A DNA stretch of 30,777 nucleotides, from the NCBI GenBank assembly GCA_964342745.1, contig CAYFFW010000016.1:1-30777 (forward strand). Reading direction: 5' to 3'. The position numbers and the translations under genes are program-made. Shown one piece after another: positions 8,406-17,359 of the stretch. Below the pieces are notes generated by a model that saw nothing but the letters and a program-made list of their open reading frames with translations, searched no databases and had not been told where the DNA came from. Position 1 is the first letter of the stretch. Every line of letters begins with the position of its first letter. This DNA is from AEGEAN-183 sp964342745 (GTDB lineage Bacteria; Pseudomonadota; Gammaproteobacteria; Magnimaribacterales; Magnimaribacteraceae).

Positions 8406-11003
8406 TTATCCATCGAGAGATTTCTTTAATTCAGAAACTAGCCTATCTAACTCAGTTTTTTTAAGAAAAGGAGTCTCTTCCAGAGATGATATGCAGAACC
8501 TATCTTCAGCTCTTTCACCGTAAGTTGCTATTCTAGCTTTTTTAATTGAAGCATTATTTTTTACAAAAACACTGCAAATAGAGGATAAAAGTCCAGGTCG
8601 ATCAGCAGTTTTTATATTTACTTGAGTCCACCTGTTAACCATATCGTGACTAACCTCTATTTCAGTTTCCTTTTTTAATGTGAGGAAATGTCTAGGTAAT
8701 TTTCTTTTAACTGTTTTAGGTTTAAGTGTTTCTTTTTCTAACGAATCAACGATTCTATTTTCTATTTCCAGAATCTTTTCTTCTTCTAGAGAAAGAGGCT
8801 CACCTTTTTCATCGGAGATCTTAATATTGTCTAAGCAATAGCCATTCTTTGTTCCAAATAGTTTTGCATCCAAGACATTAATATTCTGTGAGTCTAATTC
8901 TCCTACAATTGTTCCAAAAACATTTATTCGATCCTTGGTGTAAATCATTAGTGAATTGGTCTGATTTAATTTTGTTTTAGGAAAGAACTTTACAATTGAA
9001 TCGTTATTTCTTTGCGTAATTAATAAGCTTTGTTCAATGGTTTCTTTTGGAGAATTATTTTCGAAGTAAGAAGGATAAAAAGATTTCCATAGTTCTCTTA
9101 TTTTTAGTTGATGTTTTTTTGGTATAGATTTTAGAGTTCTTTCAGATTTAGTTTTTGTAAAATTTGTAGATTCTTTCTTAAAACTTATTGTGTTAAGTGT
9201 TTTAAAGTAAAGGTCGTTCAGAAGGGATTCATTCCAAGAGTTCCAAAGGTTAGGGTTAGTGGCTGATATGTCAGCAACAGTAAGACAATATAAATAATTT
9301 AATCTTTCCTCAGTTTCAATGAAGTCAGAAAAATCATCGATAACTTTACTATTGTTAAGATCTTCTTTTTGTGAAGTTATTGACATTTTTAGATGGTTCT
9401 CAACTAACCATTCTATTAGAGATGAGTCTTTTTTATTAAGCCTATGTCGTTCTGAAAATCTTCTAACAATCTTTCTACCTAGGCCTGAGTGATCTTTCCC
9501 TCTACCCTTACCAATATCATGGTAGAGTCCTGCGATATAAAGAATTTCCATTTTCGGCAACTTTTGTGTTAATTCAGAAGCAAAGGGGTAAATTTCTTTA
9601 GAGGTCTTAAGAAACAGTCGTCTCATATTTCTTAAGACTTGTAAGGTATGAGCATCTACAGTGTAAATATGGAATAGATCGTACTGCATTTGTCCTGTAA
9701 CTCTGCCAAATTCAGGTAAATATCTTCCTAATATACCTAATTGTTTCATCTGTTCTAACTGGGTAACCATAAGTCTTTCTGATCTGATAATTCGCATGAA
9801 AAGATCGATGTTTTTTTTCTTCTTTCTATAAGAGGAATTAATTAAATTTCTGTTTTCCTTTAATTTTTTTAAAGTAGAAGCTTTTATCCCTTCGATATCT
9901 GGGTTTTCGCAAAGTTTTACAAATATTTCTATTATTAGAGAAGAGTTCTTTCTAATCGCATTTAAATCTTTTAATTCAATTAAATTATTTCTTACTTTGA
10001 AGTTTTTATCCCTAATATTTACTACTTTATTTTTAGTCTTCACAAGAACTTCTTTAAAACCTTGCAGTGTTGTTGCATTGATCTCAGAAATATTTAGTGC
10101 AGTCCTAAAATATCTGTGCATAAGTTTTTCCGCTGCTGCATTACTATCTTTTACATTTGGGAATAATTTTTCTGCTATAGACAATTGAAAATTCAATAAA
10201 AGCCTGTCCTCTTCTCTACCAGCTTCTTTATGTAGCAAGTATCTTAAAGTCCAGAGCCAAAATTTATTCTTTGTAAGTTCTTTTCTTTCAGATTCACTCA
10301 ATATTTTATCGAGATTATCAAGCCTATGATTATGCCTAGAATAATTTAACAATAACCAATCTAAAAGATGTATGTCCCTTAAACCGCCTGGGGAGGACTT
10401 TAGGTTTGGCTCTAAGTTATATTCTGTATTATCAAATTTACTATGCCTGACTTCTTGTTCTTCTATTTTGTGCACTAAGAACTTTTCTTTTTTCCATAAG
10501 CTTTTCTTTTGCAGTATTTGCTTAGGTATTGATCTTAAATTTTTATCGCCTAGCAAGAAACGACTTTCAAGCAAGCTTGTAAAAGCTTCAAGGTCAGAAG
10601 AAACTATACTTTCTTCTTGGGTTATGCTTCTGACGCCATGCCCTACGTCTAAATTAAGATCCCACAGCTTACTAATGAAAGTTTCAACTTCAGTTGCTCT
10701 CTGTTTTTTTAGGTTATCTTTATAAAGAATTAAAAGATCTATATCTGAGTGTGGGTGTAGTTCTTGTCGCCCGTAACCCCCTACAGCAAAAAGACCGATG
10801 TCTTTTTTTTCAGATAAATTTGAAGATTCCCATATTACGCTTATTAGCTGATCTATATCTTTCGATCTTTCATTTAATAATTTTCTAATACTAGATATTT
10901 TTCCTCTTCTTTTTTTTAGCCAGTCCCTATAATCCTTTTCAGAATTTCTTTCTAAGATTTTAGATCTACCCTTGATTGATTGAGAAGGAGAAATCATTTG
11001 CAT
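8406..11003 (-). CDS. glnD: PII uridylyltransferase / uridylyl-removing enzyme GlnD
   Basis: This is the cytosolic nitrogen sensor that uridylylates PII proteins when glutamine is low and removes the UMP when it is high. The 865-residue protein has the family's domain order. The nucleotidyltransferase domain shows GGYGR at 75-79 and D87/D89 in HSDIDLLIL. The GlnD linker has SSPGGLRDIHLLDWLL at about 203-218. The HD hydrolase domain has H495-D496 in LYHDIGKGRGKDHSGLG. Two C-terminal ACT domains bind glutamine: the first near 690-730, the second from about 792 (TADRPGLLSSICSVF). E. coli GlnD is 890 residues. The gene starts 3 bases after the map stop; M1 and M3 are both possible starts. PII, glutamine synthetase and GlnE genes are not in the window. 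Confidence 0.95.
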   Translation of the reverse strand: MQMISPSQSIKGRSKILERNSEKDYRDWLKKRRGKISSIRKLLNERSKDIDQLISVIWESSNLSEKKDIGLFAVGGYGRQELHPHSDIDLLILYKDNLKKQRATEVETFISKLWDLNLDVGHGVRSITQEESIVSSDLEAFTSLLESRFLLGDKNLRSIPKQILQKKSLWKKEKFLVHKIEEQEVRHSKFDNTEYNLEPNLKSSPGGLRDIHLLDWLLLNYSRHNHRLDNLDKILSESERKELTKNKFWLWTLRYLLHKEAGREEDRLLLNFQLSIAEKLFPNVKDSNAAAEKLMHRYFRTALNISEINATTLQGFKEVLVKTKNKVVNIRDKNFKVRNNLIELKDLNAIRKNSSLIIEIFVKLCENPDIEGIKASTLKKLKENRNLINSSYRKKKKNIDLFMRIIRSERLMVTQLEQMKQLGILGRYLPEFGRVTGQMQYDLFHIYTVDAHTLQVLRNMRRLFLKTSKEIYPFASELTQKLPKMEILYIAGLYHDIGKGRGKDHSGLGRKIVRRFSERHRLNKKDSSLIEWLVENHLKMSITSQKEDLNNSKVIDDFSDFIETEERLNYLYCLTVADISATNPNLWNSWNESLLNDLYFKTLNTISFKKESTNFTKTKSERTLKSIPKKHQLKIRELWKSFYPSYFENNSPKETIEQSLLITQRNNDSIVKFFPKTKLNQTNSLMIYTKDRINVFGTIVGELDSQNINVLDAKLFGTKNGYCLDNIKISDEKGEPLSLEEEKILEIENRIVDSLEKETLKPKTVKRKLPRHFLTLKKETEIEVSHDMVNRWTQVNIKTADRPGLLSSICSVFVKNNASIKKARIATYGERAEDRFCISSLEETPFLKKTELDRLVSELKKSLDG

Positions 11004-11006
11004 GAT

Positions 11007-11768
11007 TTAGAAATTTTCTTCTAACCTCTTTGTAAGTACTTCACACCCTGTAGAAGTAACTACTAAGGTATGTTCCCATTGGGCTGAATTTCTTCCATCT
11101 TTAGTCTCTACTGTCCAGCCATCAGAAAGTGCTTTAGTGAATTTAGTTCCTAAATTAATCATTGGTTCTATGGTGAAACACATTCCTTCTTTTAATTGTA
11201 ATCCCTTACCTGGAAGGCCGTAGTGGAGTACTTGAGGATCTTCATGGTATATTTTTCCTATTCCATGACCACAGTAATCTTCTACCACTGAATAATGGTT
11301 CTTTTCAGCATAAGTTTGAATAGCATGACCTATATCTCCCAAGTATGCGCCATCTTTTACCTGTTCAATTCCTTTGTAAAGGCATTCCTGTGTAACTTTT
11401 ACTAACCTTTCATTATGAGGTTGTGTTTTTCCAACTAGAAACATTTTAGAGGTATCTCCATGCCAACCATCTTTTTTTACAGTTACATCAATATTCAGAA
11501 TATCTCCATCCTTTAAAATTCTACTGAAGTCAGGAATACCATGACAAACCACTTGGTTTAAACTGCTACAAATTGTTTTTTCATAGCCCTTATAGCCAAC
11601 ATTTGCAGGAATAGCTTCTTGTTCATTGACGATAAATTCATAGCAGATTTGATCCAGTTCACCTGTAGATATACCCGGCACAACCTTAGGGGTAATCATC
11701 TCCAAAACTTCAGAAGCAAGTTTTCCTGCTATTCTCATTTTATTAATTTCTTCAGTTGTCTTTATCAT
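11007..11768 (-). CDS. map: Methionine aminopeptidase, type I
   Basis: This enzyme removes the initiator methionine from nascent proteins whose second residue is small. The 253-residue protein (E. coli 264) has all five metal ligands, D94, D105, H168, E201 and E232, in the contexts LNIDVTV, WHGDTSKMF, GHGIG, TIEPM and WEHTLVV, plus substrate-binding H76 in VCHGIP. It lacks the inserted domain of type II enzymes. It is first in the leftward run map-glnD-dapD-dapE and diverges from carA. No Shine-Dalgarno is visible before its ATG (TCTAACAATG). On the minus strand a TATAAT occurs about 45 bases upstream (11820-11815), but no good -35 accompanies it. Confidence 0.95.
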   Translation of the reverse strand: MIKTTEEINKMRIAGKLASEVLEMITPKVVPGISTGELDQICYEFIVNEQEAIPANVGYKGYEKTICSSLNQVVCHGIPDFSRILKDGDILNIDVTVKKDGWHGDTSKMFLVGKTQPHNERLVKVTQECLYKGIEQVKDGAYLGDIGHAIQTYAEKNHYSVVEDYCGHGIGKIYHEDPQVLHYGLPGKGLQLKEGMCFTIEPMINLGTKFTKALSDGWTVETKDGRNSAQWEHTLVVTSTGCEVLTKRLEENF

Positions 11769-11793
11769 TGTTAGATTTTATAAATTTTTTGAA

Positions 11794-11822
11794 TAGACAG
11801 TTTAATACTTATTTATTATAGT
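11794..11822 (+). promoter_or_regulatory. Likely carAB promoter
   Basis: TAGACA (11794-11799) and TATAGT (11817-11822) are separated by 17 bases, with one mismatch each from the consensus hexamers. Transcription would begin near 11828-11831, at or just after a run of four Ts (11827-11830). A second candidate, TTGTCT (11756-11761) - 17 - TATAAA (11779-11784), lies further upstream, overlaps the start of map and would give a leader about 40 bases longer. No start site is proven. Confidence 0.5.
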
Positions 11823-11826
11823 GCGG

Positions 11827-11850
11827 TTTTAATGCCAAAAAGCATTAAAA
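11827..11850. repeat. Perfect 9-bp inverted repeat in the map-carA control region
   Basis: TTTTAATGC (11827-11835), loop CAAAAA, then GCATTAAAA (11842-11850) is an exact dyad. It has no T-run on either strand, so it is not a terminator. It overlaps the predicted carAB start site and the leader-ORF ATG (11832). It could be a DNA operator placed to block the promoter, or an RNA hairpin that hides the leader start. Confidence 0.55.
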
Positions 11851-11930
11851 TCATATCAGCGAACTTCAGTTATATTTCTGGTTCGCTTTTTTTTTGCCAC
11901 TCATTTTCCAAATTTTTAGGCTCTAAATAA
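11832..11930 (+). CDS. Putative 32-residue leader peptide of carAB
   Basis: An ATG at 11832 opens a 32-codon frame that begins MPKSIKII, runs through the terminator hairpin at 11859-11895 (whose T-run encodes Leu-Phe-Phe before Cys), and ends with TAA at 11928-11930, one base before the carA ATG. This is the geometry of the E. coli pyrBI leader ORF, which also runs through its attenuator and ends just before pyrB. There is no Shine-Dalgarno, and with the nearer promoter the message would be almost leaderless. The product would have no function of its own; the act of translation would matter. The frame could also be accidental. Confidence 0.4.
   Translation: MPKSIKIISANFSYISGSLFFCHSFSKFLGSK
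11859..11895 (+). terminator. Intrinsic terminator / attenuator in the carAB leader
   Basis: GCGAAC (11859-11864) and CAG (11867-11869) pair with CTG (11878-11880) and GTTCGC (11881-11886). The stem has 9 pairs with a 2-base bulge and an 8-base loop, followed directly by nine Ts (11887-11895). It lies downstream of the candidate carAB promoters and 36 bases before the carA ATG. map runs the other way, so there is no upstream rightward gene for it to terminate. Attenuation of carAB is the simplest reading. Confidence 0.75.
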
Positions 11931-11931
11931 G

Positions 11932-13050
11932 ATGAGTTTAGATCAAGCCGTATTAGCACTAGAAGACGGCAGTACCTTCATTGGGAAAAGCATTGGCCAC
12001 ATTGGTGAGACCAATGGAGAGGTTGTTTTCAATACTTCTATGACGGGATATCAAGAAATATTAACTGATCCTTCTTATGCGAATCAGATAGTTACACTTA
12101 CTTATCCTCATATTGGAAATACTGGTGTTAATTCAGAAGATACTGAATCAAATAAGATTTGGACTTCAGGTTTAGTGATTAAAGATTTACCAGTTCTAGT
12201 GAGTAATTGGAGAAAGGAAACTGATCTAAGTCAATACTTGAAAGCTAATAAGATAATTGCAATTTCGAATATAGACACTAGAAGACTTACTTCTTTAATT
12301 AGAAATAAGGGAGCACAGTCTGCATCTATTATTGCCGGAAAAAAAATTAACGAACATAAAGCTATTTCTTTGGCTAAAGATTTTTCTGGTCTGGCAGGAT
12401 TAGATTTAGCCAAAGAGGTTACTACAGAAAATTCTTACGATTGGAAGGAGGGCGAATGGGGGAAAAAAGAGTCAGATAGAAAGTTCAAGATTGTTGCAAT
12501 TGATTTTGGTATTAAAAGAAATATTCTTCGAATTCTTTATCAAAAGGGTTGTCAAATTACTGTCGTACCTGCAAAAACATCTTTTGATGAAATACTTAAG
12601 CTTAATCCGCAAGGGGTTTTTCTATCAAATGGTCCTGGAGATCCAGAGCCTTGCGATTATGCAATAAAGACTATTCAGGAGTTAATAAAAGAGAGGGTTC
12701 CTTTATTTGGAATTTGTTTGGGTCATCAACTCCTTTCATTAGCACTAGGGGGAGAGACTGAAAAAATGAAATTTGGACATCATGGAGCTAACCATCCAGT
12801 CAAAGATTTAAAAACAGAAACAGTTTTTATTACCAGTCAAAATCATGGTTTTACTGTTAAAGAAAATTCACTGCCTAAAGATGTATTAGTTACTCATAGA
12901 TCCTTATTTGATGACAGTATCCAAGGCATTAAGCACAAAAGTTTACCTTTCTTTAGTTTTCAAGGTCACCCAGAAGCTAGTCCTGGTCCTCATGATATAA
13001 AGTCTCTTTTTAACCAGTTTTTAAAAAATATGGAAAAAAATAATGCCTAG
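11932..13050 (+). CDS. carA: Carbamoyl phosphate synthase small (glutaminase) subunit
   Basis: CarA hydrolyses glutamine and passes ammonia through a tunnel to CarB, feeding pyrimidine and arginine synthesis. The 372-residue protein has the N-terminal CPSase domain (EDGSTFIGKSIG, then FNTSMTGYQEILTDPSYA) and a C-terminal class I glutamine amidotransferase domain. Its catalytic triad is C262 in GICLGHQ, H346 and E348 in FQGHPEAS. LSNGPGDPEP at 231-240 is the oxyanion region. E. coli CarA is 382 residues. The start is one base after the leader-ORF stop (TAA-G-ATG), so translation may be coupled. The only SD-like bases (TAGG, 11917-11920) are 11 bases away. It overlaps carB by 8 bases. Control by attenuation is suggested by the hairpin upstream. 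Confidence 0.96.
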   Translation: MSLDQAVLALEDGSTFIGKSIGHIGETNGEVVFNTSMTGYQEILTDPSYANQIVTLTYPHIGNTGVNSEDTESNKIWTSGLVIKDLPVLVSNWRKETDLSQYLKANKIIAISNIDTRRLTSLIRNKGAQSASIIAGKKINEHKAISLAKDFSGLAGLDLAKEVTTENSYDWKEGEWGKKESDRKFKIVAIDFGIKRNILRILYQKGCQITVVPAKTSFDEILKLNPQGVFLSNGPGDPEPCDYAIKTIQELIKERVPLFGICLGHQLLSLALGGETEKMKFGHHGANHPVKDLKTETVFITSQNHGFTVKENSLPKDVLVTHRSLFDDSIQGIKHKSLPFFSFQGHPEASPGPHDIKSLFNQFLKNMEKNNA

Positions 13051-16000
13051 AAGGACTGATATAAATTCAGTTTTAATCTTAGGTGCAGGACCAATAGTCA
13101 TAGGTCAGGCTTGTGAATTTGATTATTCTGGAGCCCAAGCTTGTAAGGCTTTAAAAGAAGATGGTTTTAGAGTTATTTTGGTTAATTCTAATCCAGCTAC
13201 CATTATGACTGATCCTTCAATTGCAGATGCAACGTATATTGAACCGATAGAATGGGAAACAGTTGAAAAGATCATTAAAAAAGAAAAGCCTGATGTGATC
13301 TTGCCTACTATGGGTGGGCAAACTGGATTAAATACTGCTCTTGATCTGGATAGAAAAGGTGTTTTAGAGAAATATAAAGTTGAAATGATAGGAGCAACTA
13401 AAGAAGCAATTGATAAAGCAGAAGATAGGGATCTTTTTTCAGAGGCAATGAGAAAGATTGGCTTGAGCACACCTAAAGCAGCTTTAGCCCATAACCCAAA
13501 GGAAGCAAAAAAAATAGTAAAAGAGATTGGGTTTCCTTGTGTCCTTAGACCTAATTTTACAATGGGAGGAGCAGGGGGAGGTGTTGCCTATAACTTAGAA
13601 GAATTTGAAGAAATAAGTTTAAGGGGATTTGATTTATCTCCAACTTCTGAAATTTATATTGATAAATACTTGGAAGGTTGGAAGGAATATGAGATGGAGG
13701 TTGTTAGAGATAAAAATGATAATTGCATAATTGTTTGCAGTATAGAGAACCTAGATCCAATGGGGGTCCACACTGGAGATTCAATTACTGTAGCTCCTTC
13801 TCAAACCCTCACTGATAAGGAGTATCAATTAATGAGAAATGCTTCGATGGAGATTTTGAGGGAAATTGGAGTAGAGACAGGCGGTTCTAATGTTCAATTT
13901 ACAGTTAATCCTGAAGATGGAGAAATGTTAGTAATTGAGATGAACCCCAGGGTTTCTAGATCTTCAGCATTGGCTTCTAAAGCTACTGGGTTTCCTATAG
14001 CAAAGGTCGCAGCAAAACTGGCTGTTGGGTACACTCTTGATGAATTAAGAAATGACATCACAGGAGGTGTTATTCCTTCTTCTTTTGAACCTTCTATAGA
14101 TTATGTAGTTACTAAAATCCCTAGATTCAATTTTGAAAAATTTCCTCAAGCTGAACCCATTCTAACTACCCAAATGAAATCTGTTGGAGAGGTTATGGCG
14201 ATAGGAAGAACCTTTCAAGAATCATTTCAGAAGGCTATTAGGGGTCTTGAAATAGGAAAAGATGGTTTAAACGAAATTTTTGATTCTACTAGCCAAGACT
14301 TATCTAGTCTTAAAAAAGAGCTTTCTACTCCGAGCCCAGATAGAATTTGGTTTTTAGCTGATGCCCTTCGAATCGGAATGACCATAAAGGAAGTGTTTAA
14401 TTTAACTAAGATAGACCCGTGGTTTATTTCACAGATTGCAGATTTAGTTAAAGAAGAAGGCCTTTTAAAAGAGCTATCTTTGGATTCAATAGAAAAAGAT
14501 TCTTTACTTTCAGCAAAGAGAAAGGGTTTTTCTGACAGCAGAATTGCCTCTTTGGTAAATTCTAAAGAAAAAGAGATTAGGAAGACAAGACATAAATTGA
14601 ATATAAAGCCTGTATATAAAAGAGTAGATACTTGTGCTGCAGAATTTGAGTCTTCAACTGCTTATATGTATTCAACTTATGAAGAGGAATGTGAATCTAA
14701 TCCAACAAATGAAAGAAAGGTGATAGTTCTTGGTGGGGGGCCAAATCGAATTGGACAGGGAATAGAATTTGATTATTGCTGTGTTCATGCAGCATTAGCT
14801 ATGAAAGAAGAAGGCTATGAATCAATAATGGTCAATTGTAATCCAGAGACTGTTTCAACTGATTACGATGTTTCTGACAGATTATATTTTGAACCTATAA
14901 CTATTGAAGATGTATTGGCTATAACAGAAATAGAAAAACCTATAGGTGTAATTGTTCAATATGGAGGACAAACCCCCTTAAAGCTAGCTAGAGAGCTAGA
15001 AGAGAATGGAGTACCAATTTGGGGAACTTCTCCAGACTCTATTGATTTAGCAGAAGATAGAGGTAGATTCCAAGAATTTGTAAATAAACTAAATCTAACT
15101 CAACCTCCAAATGGATTAGCTACTAACTTAAAAGAAGCAATAAAAGTTTCATCTGAAATTGATTTTCCTTTGGTAGTGAGACCTTCTTATGTTCTTGGAG
15201 GTAGGGCTATGGAAATTGTTTATAACCAAAAAGACCTGGAGAATTATTTAGTTGATGCAGTAGAAGCTAGTGATGAAAGCCCAGTCTTACTAGATAGTTT
15301 TTTGAATCAAGCAATTGAGTTGGATATTGAAGCAGTATGTGATGGGAAAGAAGTAATAATTGGAGGAATTCTTCAGCACATCGAACAAGCAGGTATACAC
15401 TCTGGAGACTCAGCATGTTCTCTTCCACCTTATAACCTTGATGAAAGATTAATAAAAGAAATCCGCAAAATGGTTAAATCGATTGCTTTAGAAATAAAGG
15501 CTATAGGGTTAATAAATGTGCAATTAGCACTTTACCAAGATACCCTCTACCTTCTTGAAGTAAACCCCAGAGCTTCAAGAACCATCCCTTTTGTTTCTAA
15601 ATGCATAGGGAGTTCTTTAGCAAAAATTGGTGCTAAATGTATGGCTGGAATCTCATTAAAAGAGCAAAAGTTTACTGAAGAAATAATTCCTGAATATTTT
15701 TCAGTAAAGGAAGCAGTCCTTCCCTTTGCTAAATTTCAGGGGGTTGATCCTATTTTAGGTCCAGAAATGAAATCAACCGGAGAAGTTATGGGTATAGGAA
15801 AAAGTTTTGCAGAGGCATATGGAAAGGCACAACTTGGAGCAGGAGAAAGAATTTATTCTAAAGGTTGTGTTTTCTTAAGTGTAAGGAATTCAGACCAAAA
15901 ATTTGTTGCTGAGTTGGCCAAAGAATTTTTTGACTTGGGTTTTAAAATTGTTGCAACCAAAGGCACAGCAAGGTTTATAGAGGAAGAAAAACTTCCAGTG

Positions 16001-16255
16001 ACCACTGTAAAAAAAGTTGCAGAAGGAAGACCTCATATTGTTGATATGATGAAAAATGGAGATATTCAATTAGTAGTGAATACGACTGAGGGAAGGCAGT
16101 CAATAATAGATTCAGCCTCTATTCGTAGGACCGCTCTGGAAGAAAAGATTTATTGTACAACTACTCTAGAAGGAGGCAGGGCTGTTTGTTCTGTTTTAAG
16201 AAATAAAGAGAATTGGCAGGTAGAAAGGCTCCAAGATCTTCATGATAAACTATAG
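13043..16255 (+). CDS. carB: Carbamoyl phosphate synthase large subunit
   Basis: CarB makes carbamoyl phosphate from bicarbonate, ammonia and two ATP. The 1070-residue protein (E. coli 1073) has two homologous ATP-grasp halves, opening with ILGAGPIVIGQACEFDYSG near residue 12 and VLGGGPNRIGQGIEFDYCC near residue 560. The first half forms carboxyphosphate and the second phosphorylates carbamate. An oligomerisation region lies between, and a C-terminal MGS-type allosteric domain runs from about 935 (CVFLSVRNSDQKFVAELAKE, then TKGTARFIEEE and NTTEGRQSIIDSASIRR). In E. coli that domain binds UMP and ornithine. EMNPRVSRSSALASKATG and EVNPRASRTIPFVSKCIG are the paired metal-binding loops. The ATG lies inside the end of carA (8-base overlap); greA follows after 16 bases. 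Confidence 0.97.
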   Translation: MPRRTDINSVLILGAGPIVIGQACEFDYSGAQACKALKEDGFRVILVNSNPATIMTDPSIADATYIEPIEWETVEKIIKKEKPDVILPTMGGQTGLNTALDLDRKGVLEKYKVEMIGATKEAIDKAEDRDLFSEAMRKIGLSTPKAALAHNPKEAKKIVKEIGFPCVLRPNFTMGGAGGGVAYNLEEFEEISLRGFDLSPTSEIYIDKYLEGWKEYEMEVVRDKNDNCIIVCSIENLDPMGVHTGDSITVAPSQTLTDKEYQLMRNASMEILREIGVETGGSNVQFTVNPEDGEMLVIEMNPRVSRSSALASKATGFPIAKVAAKLAVGYTLDELRNDITGGVIPSSFEPSIDYVVTKIPRFNFEKFPQAEPILTTQMKSVGEVMAIGRTFQESFQKAIRGLEIGKDGLNEIFDSTSQDLSSLKKELSTPSPDRIWFLADALRIGMTIKEVFNLTKIDPWFISQIADLVKEEGLLKELSLDSIEKDSLLSAKRKGFSDSRIASLVNSKEKEIRKTRHKLNIKPVYKRVDTCAAEFESSTAYMYSTYEEECESNPTNERKVIVLGGGPNRIGQGIEFDYCCVHAALAMKEEGYESIMVNCNPETVSTDYDVSDRLYFEPITIEDVLAITEIEKPIGVIVQYGGQTPLKLARELEENGVPIWGTSPDSIDLAEDRGRFQEFVNKLNLTQPPNGLATNLKEAIKVSSEIDFPLVVRPSYVLGGRAMEIVYNQKDLENYLVDAVEASDESPVLLDSFLNQAIELDIEAVCDGKEVIIGGILQHIEQAGIHSGDSACSLPPYNLDERLIKEIRKMVKSIALEIKAIGLINVQLALYQDTLYLLEVNPRASRTIPFVSKCIGSSLAKIGAKCMAGISLKEQKFTEEIIPEYFSVKEAVLPFAKFQGVDPILGPEMKSTGEVMGIGKSFAEAYGKAQLGAGERIYSKGCVFLSVRNSDQKFVAELAKEFFDLGFKIVATKGTARFIEEEKLPVTTVKKVAEGRPHIVDMMKNGDIQLVVNTTEGRQSIIDSASIRRTALEEKIYCTTTLEGGRAVCSVLRNKENWQVERLQDLHDKL

Positions 16256-16271
16256 TTTTTAAATTAAAAAA

Positions 16272-16748
16272 ATGACTCGTTATCCAATGACAATAGAAGG
16301 TGAAGCGGCCCTAAGGAAGGAGCTTCAAAAATTAAAGTTTGAAGATAGAAATAATGTTATAAAGGCAATAGCTGAAGCTAGAGAGCATGGAGATTTAAAA
16401 GAAAATGCTGAATATCATGCTGCAAAAGAACAGCAAGGTCTAATAGAGTCTAGGATTAAGGATATAGAAAGCAAATTAGCCGATTCTCAGGTAATAGATA
16501 TAGAAGCTATTGAACCAAGCGGTAAGGTTATTTTTGGAACTACAGTTGAAATTAAGGATTTAAACAAAGAAGAGTTATTTTCTTACAAGATAGTCGGAGA
16601 AGATGAGGCAGATGCAAAACTAGCTAAGATATCCATAAATTCTCCCTTATCAAGAAGTCTTATAGGAAAGGAAGAAGGGGATTTTATTAAATTAGAGACA
16701 CCTAGCGGAATCAAAGAATATGAAATACTTTCGATCAATCACCTTTAG
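16272..16748 (+). CDS. greA: Transcription elongation factor GreA
   Basis: GreA rescues backtracked RNA polymerase by inserting a coiled coil into the secondary channel and stimulating cleavage of the RNA 3' end. The 158-residue protein matches the family length exactly. The N-terminal coiled coil carries the acidic tip GDLKENAEYHAAK, whose Asp and Glu coordinate the catalytic Mg. The C-terminal FKBP-like domain includes GTTVEI, ISINSPLSRSLIGKEEGD and the ending EYEILSI. The carAB-greA order is standard in gammaproteobacteria. There is no Shine-Dalgarno before the ATG, only an A/T-rich stretch. rlmE begins 2 bases after its stop. Confidence 0.97.
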   Translation: MTRYPMTIEGEAALRKELQKLKFEDRNNVIKAIAEAREHGDLKENAEYHAAKEQQGLIESRIKDIESKLADSQVIDIEAIEPSGKVIFGTTVEIKDLNKEELFSYKIVGEDEADAKLAKISINSPLSRSLIGKEEGDFIKLETPSGIKEYEILSINHL

Positions 16749-16750
16749 AA

Positions 16751-17359
16751 TTGACTAAATCATCAAAATCAATATACAAACAGGCTGATTCTTTTTCCCA
16801 ACTAGCCAAGTCTAAGGGTTACAGATCCAGATCAGCCTTGAAATTGCTTGAACTTCAAAAGAAGGATGGTTTTATAAAATTAGGTTCAAAGGTTTTGGAC
16901 CTAGGATCTAGTCCTGGTGGATGGTCTCAGGTTGCAAAAGAAGAAGTGGGTAAAAGAGGTTTAGTTTTTGGTGTGGATCTAAAAGAAATGAAACCAATAA
17001 AGGAAATAAATTTTTTAAAAAAAGAAATAAAGAATATAAAAGAAAGTGATTTTATTATTTTAAATAAAAATATTCTTCCTTTTGATGTTGTTTTATCTGA
17101 TATTGCCCCAAATATAAGTGGTATAAGAGAAAGAGATGATGCTGTTATGAACACTATTTTACTTGATGTTTGTAATTGTATTGATAATTTTTTAAGAGAT
17201 AACGGAAGTGCTGTTTGTAAAGTATTTCATGGAGAAAGTTTTGATAATATGATGAATTACATGAAAACTAACTTCCAAAAGGTTAGAATTAGAAAACCAG
17301 ATTCTTCTAGAAGAAATTCTAAAGAAACCTATATTCTTGGTATCGGAATGAAAAAATGA
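16751..17359 (+). CDS. rlmE: 23S rRNA 2'-O-ribose methyltransferase RlmE (RrmJ/FtsJ), TTG start
   Basis: RlmE methylates the 2'-hydroxyl of U2552 in the A-loop of 23S rRNA, a late 50S assembly step. The 202-residue protein (E. coli 209) has the SAM loop VLDLGSSPGGWSQ at 48-60 and the K-D-K-E catalytic set at K31 (ALKLLE), D117 (LSDIAPN), K157 (VCKVFHGE) and E192 (SKETYIL). RKPDSSRRNSKETYI is highly characteristic. The start is TTG at 16751, two bases after the greA stop. The first internal ATG would remove the SAM site, so TTG is the only sensible start. It overlaps ftsH by 4 bases (ATGA). The small gene yhbY, found in E. coli between greA and rlmE, is absent. Confidence 0.95.
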   Translation: MTKSSKSIYKQADSFSQLAKSKGYRSRSALKLLELQKKDGFIKLGSKVLDLGSSPGGWSQVAKEEVGKRGLVFGVDLKEMKPIKEINFLKKEIKNIKESDFIILNKNILPFDVVLSDIAPNISGIRERDDAVMNTILLDVCNCIDNFLRDNGSAVCKVFHGESFDNMMNYMKTNFQKVRIRKPDSSRRNSKETYILGIGMKK

